Origin: Miscanthus floridulus
Lineage: Eukaryota; Streptophyta; Magnoliopsida; Poales; Poaceae
Direction: 5' to 3'
Length of the DNA stretch: 64,000 nt
Assembly (NCBI RefSeq): GCF_019320115.1
Contig: NC_089588.1
Span: 118,449,591-118,513,590, forward strand
The notes under the pieces are model-generated. The model had not been told where the DNA came from and made no database searches. It saw nothing but the letters and a program-made list of their open reading frames with translations. Of this stretch, positions 59,419 through 64,000 are shown one piece after another. Made by a program: the position numbers and the translations under genes. The stretch's first letter is position 1; each line of letters opens with the position of its first letter.

Positions 59419-59507
59419 CCTCTAAAATGCTAGCGAGTAATGCAACCATCAACTACATCTACACGACTTTCATACTGTCTAATAGGTGAGGATAGGTCCT
59501 AATCCCA

Positions 59508-59708
59508 ACCACGGATGCGTAGATGAGGTTAGTTACCATGGTCTGCTCCTATCCCAGACATAATTTCGGCAGCACCTCCCCGCTGTTCTCCCGATACACG
59601 TCCTGGCAGGGAGAGTGTGTATCCGGAGAACAACGGGGATGGTAATGCCGAAACCCTGTCTCGGATCGGAGCGGACCATGGAAACTAAACTCATCTACGC
59701 ATCCGCGG
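59508..59708 (-). ncRNA. miRNA-like hairpin upstream of TNP2 (element D)
   Basis: The ~95-nt arms pair almost end to end. On the plus strand the left arm has CGGATGCGTAGATGAG, CCATGGTCTGCTCC and TTTCGGCAGCACC; the right arm has their near-complements, ending CTCATCTACGCATCCG. Mismatches are scattered as in an evolving MIRNA or young inverted duplication. It ends about 90 bp upstream of the transposase start, so it lies in the leader or first intron. Expression is unknown and no known miRNA was recognised. Confidence 0.4.
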
Positions 59709-60100
59709 GCTGTCTAAATAACGTGGACAATCTAAAAAAGATACGGCTGTAGATATGCAAAGATATGCATACCACCAACCGTATCTCTTTCGGACAGGAA
59801 ACGCCTAACTTGGTTACGCGATCTACGACCAAGGTATGCAAAAGAGGGGTTATACCTAGGGTGTCGGTGGAGTCAGGCTAGCGGGGCGGTGGCGAGTCGG
59901 TGCAGTGGCGAGGTGACGCGGTGCAGGCAGACCCGCAACGCCGAGGAAGACGATCGGTGTAGCCAAGGTGCTCCGGCTCTGCTCAGACAGTTCCTTCACC
60001 TGCATGAAAAACAAATAGATTTGGGTCAATTCTAAATTTTGGCAGCACCTCCCCTGCACGGGGAGGTTTCCAAAACCTGCAAAAAACAATGCCACAAAGG
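59709..60100. other. Leader region of element D, no gene seen
   Basis: Short sequence between the hairpin and the tandem repeat. It has a second piece of the hairpin-type motif (TTTTGGCAGCACCTCCCC at about 60037) and its own short palindrome (CCCCTGCACGGGG). No coding frame is supported. Confidence 0.4.
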
Positions 60101-60212
60101 CTGACAATCACAACGGCTCGAAGGCCGACAATCACAACGGCTCGAAGGCCGACAATCACAACGGCTCGAAGACCGACAATCACAACGGCTCAAAGGCCGA
60201 CAATCACAATGG
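60101..60212. repeat. 24-bp tandem repeat
   Basis: The unit GACAATCACAACGGCTCGAA plus GGCC recurs four and a half times with few changes. It lies between the hairpin region and the GC-rich leader of element D. Confidence 0.9.
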
Positions 60213-60217
60213 CATCA

Positions 60218-60885
60218 TTATACCTTGGCGGCAGAGGCGTCGACGAGACGGGAACACGGGGAAGATGGCGCTGGGAACGGAACAGGAAGGCAACCTCCTT
60301 TTTCCTCTCCTCCCGGCCTCCTCCTCCTGCACCGGTCGTTCGGTGGGGGCATGTCGGGGCGGGGAGCGGCGGGGCAAGCGGCCGGCAGGGGCCCGGTGCG
60401 GCGCTCTTTGCCGGTCGCGGCGGCGGAAAGCGGGGCCGGACGCGGCGCGACGCAAATCGGCGACGGGAGGGTCGGGGGCGGGGCTTGATGCCGGCGTCGG
60501 GCAGCACGCGCGTGCAGCGGCGGCGCGGGTTTGGGGCGCCGGGGCATTGGCGTGCAGCAACGGCGCGGGGCGGGGCGCCGGGCAGCGCAACGCGGGCGCG
60601 GCAGCGGCGCGGGCTGCGCAGGCAGTGCCTGGCGGCGCCGCGGGCGCGCGCGGGCGGCGGGGCAGCGTGGGGCGGGGCGGCGGGGCAGCGCTCGCAGGCG
60701 CGGCGGCGGCGCGGGCTGCGCAAGCAGCGCGCGCGAGCGGCGGGGGCAGCGCGGCCTGTGCAGCGGGGCAACGCGGGCGCGCGCTGGCGGCGCGGGCGCG
60801 CGCGGCGGTGCGTAGGCGGTGGTGAGCGGTTGGGGATAGGGTTTGGCCGGGGTGGGCCGGCCGGGGCCCATTTTGATGTTAGGTC
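60218..60885 (-). other. GC-rich leader of element D
   Basis: A very GC-rich stretch dominated by GCGCGGGC-like units, with long open frames on both strands (up to 314 and 242 codons). All are rich in A, R, G and P, as GC bias alone produces. It is probably 5' untranslated or promoter sequence of the element's transcript; I do not call a protein. Confidence 0.5.
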
Positions 60886-61999
60886 CTTTGCCGAGTGCCA
60901 CGGGCCGGCACTCGGCAAAGCTGTTTTTTTATTTTTTGTTTATTTTCTTTGCCGAGTGCCCTATTTCTGGCACTCGGCAAAGGATTTTTTTTTGCTGCCA
61001 GATTTTTTCTTTAGGGTTTCTACAGTGATTTAAAGTACATGTTAAAATTTGGTTGAATTTTGTGACTTTTTACTATACTTTTAGAATTATTTTTGTTTTG
61101 TTGATTTATTTCGCAAAAAGCAAGTTTGAACTGCAGATGCATCGAATAATGAAATCTAATCATTCGAAAAATGATTGTCATGCTAGTGAGTGTGTTTTGA
61201 GGCCGTATCCAGGAACTTGCGGGATATTTTTCACATCTTGTTAACGAAACATGAGTTTAAATTGTATAAAATTCAAACGAATTCAGAAAATCACGAATCT
61301 TGTGGATGCATCGTTATATAGCATGTGGAGCGTATGGTAAAATTTTGGAAAAGTTTCATGCACGTTGTCACGTACGGTGCTTAGAAACCAGGACATCTCC
61401 ACATGTGATAATGTGGAGATGTCCTGGTTTCTAAGCACCGTACGTGACAACGTGCACGAAACTTTTCTAAATTTTTACCATAGGCTCCACATTCTATATA
61501 ACGATGCATCCACAAGTTTCGTGATTTTCTGAATTCGTTTGAATTTTATACAATTTAAAAACACTTTGGCCGCAACTTTGTCGTCATGTTTGGTTAACAA
61601 GATGTGAAAAATATCCCGCAAGTTCCTGGATACGGCCTCAAAACACACTCACTAGCATGACAATCATTTTTCGAATGATTAGATTTTATTATTCGATGCA
61701 CCTGCAGTTCAAACTTGCTTTTTGCGAAATAAATCAACAAAACAAAAATAATTCTAAAAGTATAGTAAAAAGTCACAAAATTCAACCAAATTTTAACATG
61801 TACTTTAAATCACTGTAGAAACCCTAAAGAAAAAATCTGACAGCAAAAATAAAAAAAAAATTTCCTTTGCCGAGTGCCATACCTGTCACTCGGCAAAGGG
61901 GTCTTTGCTGAGTGCCAGAAACAGGGCACTCGGCAAAGAAAATAAACAAAAAAATAAAAAAACAGCTTTGCCGAGTGCCTGACGGCGACCACTCGGCAA
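60886..61999. repeat. ~1.1-kb foldback (inverted duplication) near the 5' end of element D
   Basis: The left arm (60886-61404) is nearly a complement of the right arm (61411-61999), with a six-base centre GTGATA between ACAT and ATGT. Both arms include TTTGCCGAGTGC units at their outer ends and the same TTTACAGTGATTTAAAGTA-type interior (plus/minus orientation). The right arm has an extra repeat unit and a short insertion. It would make a long double-stranded hairpin if transcribed. Confidence 0.9.
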
Positions 62000-62250
62000 A
62001 GGCTAACGGTGGGTGGCTGCCGTCGCCTCGGTTAGCCTTTGCCGAGTGTTTCGCTTTGCCGAGAGCCCGACACTCGGCAAAGGGAGGCTTTGCCGAGTGC
62101 TACACTTTGCCGAGTGCCTGACACTCGGCAAATATGGATATGCCAAGTGTTTGGCTTTGCCGAGTGCGGCACTCGGCAAAGTCTATCTTTGCCGAGTGCC
62201 CGACATTTGGCACTCGGCAAAATAAGAAACACTTGGCAAAGCCCCTGTTT
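61860..62250 (-). repeat. 5' subterminal repeats of CACTA element D
   Basis: CTTTGCCGAGTGCC and CACTCGGCAAAG palindromes continue from the foldback's outer arm to the terminus at 62259. Open frames here are repeat artefacts. Confidence 0.9.
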
Positions 62251-62262
62251 CCCGTAGTGATA

Positions 62263-62768
62263 GTTCAAAAAATCTAGGGCGGCGGTAGCGGTGAGGTGGT
62301 GGGCGGTGGGGTGGGATGCGTGGGGGTGGCTAGAGGGTTGGGTTGGTGGTGCGACTGCCAATGGGGTAGGGGTGCAAAGTTATGGTGGGAACAAAAAGGG
62401 ATGAGTGTTGTATTGAGGGAGAGAGACAGAGGCAGTGTGGGGATGGGGTTGAGGCTGGGGGGCAGTCTTCTAAGGATTACTTATCGCACCATTTTTTCAT
62501 AGCAGGTTGCCAAGTAAAAGAAGCCTATCTCCAAAAATTGATTCTCCAAGGCTAGCCTCTAAAGTGGACCGCCTCCCTTACCATTTACACAGAGGGTCCA
62601 TTGGTCCACCTTTTAAACTCAATATTCTGAAATGGGGTTATATTTTTAGCGTCTCCTAAAAACAGCTGACATAAAAAAACCTTTGACAGAAATGGACTGA
62701 CAAAAGTACAATGTCTGAAAATAAAATGCTCTCTCCTAAAATCATTTGTGTGTTGGTGCTTGCAACAG
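62263..62768. other. Spacer upstream of the NLR tail
   Basis: A G-rich stretch (62276-62470) is followed by A/T-rich sequence with CACTA-like debris near 62520-62640 (GGTCCACC, GTGGACCGCCTCC). No gene is seen. Confidence 0.4.
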
Positions 62769-63719
62769 GTGCAAGGATTTCATCAGCTATTCTCTGAGAC
62801 ATATGACCGCGTGCAGCACAAGCTACTTCCCGTGCAAGAAGATAGACCTATACATGATCGTGACCTCGCACATCACGCTCCTGTAATGCACGTCTTCACT
62901 TCAATCCACATATTGCAGCCTTATGTTTTGTACGCACCCAGTTTGTATTAATTGGAAATGCATTCTGTTCTCACAATAGGTGGAGGATATCAAGGCTATG
63001 GAACAGGCATTGGAGATACTCACCGTCCAATATCCACGACTCGCTGCAATGCTGGACGAACTGAGATATACGTTCAGCCTGCAGGTACGTCGTACTCTGT
63101 ACTCATGATACTACGTACATACATTGCGAATAATCCATGGTTGCCCAGTTTTAGCCTCTAACTTTATAAAACTGTTTGCACAGGGAGCTATGCCAATGCC
63201 TCATGTCTTGAACCTGAACATCCGTGTGTTTGACATTATGGTCGACAAGCTGGGTCTTGACCTAGGATTATTAGGAAAGATCTCATCACTGCAGGGAATC
63301 AAGGCTCACGTCATCTGTGACTTTTGCTTCCCAACGGAAGTGGAGGAAGTGGAGGCCGAGCTGAGGCAGGCGGTCGAGATCCACCACCCTAACAACCCTC
63401 CAACGCTTGAGATCATAAGATACGCTGAAGATAGAATGGTAAAGTCTGATTCAGATTCGCAGATGTTGTTCAAACGACAAAAATGCAAGGTATATGCCCC
63501 GCTATGCACTACTGTACTTAGTCAATCATCAGATTTTGTAGCCTTGGTCTCGATCCTAAATTTAAGCCTTGTACCGGCTGAAATTATTAACGACAGAGGA
63601 CACGACTCGTCGACCAAGTTAATCATCAGATACACCTTCAAAACACACTGAACAATAAGGTAGTCGAGATTGTTGAGCAGAAAACTAATACGACTCTCCG
63701 GGATGCTGCAAAACATAAG
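62769..63719 (+). pseudogene. 3' exons of another NLR copy (NLR 3, partial)
   Basis: Four phase-0 exons with consensus borders can be traced: 62769-62882 (VQGFHQLFSETYDRVQ), 62980-63084 (VEDIKAMEQALEIL), 63184-63489 and 63597-63719. The third matches the end of the intact NLR's LRR region (LGKISSLQGIKAHV, VEEVEAELRQAVEI). The fourth, TRLVDQVNHQIHLQN and onward, matches the short C-terminal exons at 51570 and 51976. No NB-ARC or earlier LRR is present upstream before the CACTA element, so it is a gene tail. It could be a truncated duplicate, or the 3' part of a gene split by element D. The gene may continue past the window after the donor at 63720. Confidence 0.6.
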
Positions 63720-64000
63720 GTACTCTCCACTTGATCCATAGGGTCATTGGTTCTGAGTCCATGCATTATGAATAGAAATAATCATACCATCTAGTATCTA
63801 TACACCTTTCTGACTTGGCTGCTCCTTAAATTTGTCTGGACGTGTCATATAGGTCCCCAAAATCATAAAATGTATCTTTAGGTCCCTAAAGTAAGTTCGG
63901 GTCTCATCCCAGTCCACACGGGTGCTTACCCGACCCACTAGCTGATGTGCCATACGGACACTCAGCGCTTACATGGATCTCTACGATTTTCGAAAACACG
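63720..64000. other. Probable intron or spacer at the window end
   Basis: It begins with the donor GTACTC after the last NLR 3 exon. No further exon is recognised before the window ends. Confidence 0.3.

Larger units (their letters stand above)
53429..62259 (-). mobile_element. CACTA element D, 8,831 bp, structurally complete ends
   Basis: The termini CACTACGGGAAACAGGG (53429) and its complement CCCTGTTTCCCGTAGTG (to 62259) are perfect, and the 3-bp duplication ATA is present on both sides (53426-53428, 62260-62262). Both ends carry TTTGCCGAGTGC palindromic arrays. Genes run on the minus strand: TNP2, then the TnpA-like gene. The 5' side, at high coordinates, holds a hairpin, a 24-bp tandem repeat, a GC-rich stretch and a ~1.1-kb foldback. 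Both genes carry disabling changes, so its last move probably relied on another element. It landed about 1.3 kb downstream of the intact NLR. Confidence 0.95.

Noticed and set aside
60089..61033. 314-residue plus-strand ORF and 242-residue minus-strand ORF in the GC-rich leader
   Set aside because: Open frames on both strands in extreme GC composition with A/R/G/P bias, crossing repeat borders; no recognisable domain.
46046..63719. One giant NLR gene from 46046 to 63719 split by CACTA element D
   Set aside because: Exon 4 ends with a stop at 52104, and the LRR-tail exon at 63184 duplicates the end of exon 2, so two gene copies are more likely.

Overview
The window looks like repeat-rich nuclear DNA of a grass, probably panicoid (sorghum, sugarcane, Setaria or Panicum type). 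The evidence is nested grass-type CACTA (En/Spm) transposons with 'TTTGCCGAGTGC' or 'CTTTAGTCCCGG' subterminal repeats, grass LTR elements with very long LTRs, Stowaway-, Tourist- and hAT-type MITEs, and a monocot CC-NB-ARC-LRR resistance gene cluster. No species can be fixed from sequence alone.

Layout. 1-3756: right part of CACTA element A (last transposase exon, a decayed TnpA-like gene, subterminal repeats), interrupted on the left by an LTR. 4020-6780: a decayed NLR gene with an internal deletion, two nonsense codons and a 537-bp hAT insertion. 6001-14159 and 15923-20958: two copies of one segment that starts in the last intron of that NLR pseudogene. Copy A carries a 3.39-kb solo-LTR-like insertion that copy B lacks; copy B carries a 266-bp hAT MITE that copy A lacks. 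Between them is a remnant of CACTA element B with Ulp1-protease exons. 20959-37853: large CACTA element C, holding two copies of a miRNA-like hairpin, a small GRF zinc-finger gene, a decayed TNP2 transposase split by a 3.2-kb LTR retrotransposon, and a decayed second gene ending in a Ulp1-like protease domain. 37854-46045: retrotransposon and CACTA debris without a convincing gene. 46046-52104: the one gene that looks intact, a four-exon CC-NB-ARC-LRR of about 1,024 residues. 53429-62259: CACTA element D on the minus strand, complete by its ends and 3-bp target duplication but with disabled genes, a hairpin just upstream of its transposase and a ~1.1-kb foldback near its 5' end. 62769-63719: 3' exons of another NLR copy.

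How it fits together. The host content is a tandem NLR cluster (pseudogene, intact gene, gene tail) broken up by nested transposons. Nonsense codons in the transposons and the NLR pseudogene are almost all explicable as C-to-T changes (CAG, CAA or CGA to stop; TGG to TAG), as expected for long-methylated DNA. The most interesting theme is that elements C and D, from different CACTA families, each carry a long imperfect hairpin in the leader just upstream of the transposase. This recalls rice miR820, which lies in CACTA elements and targets the methyltransferase gene DRM2, but neither hairpin could be matched to it here.
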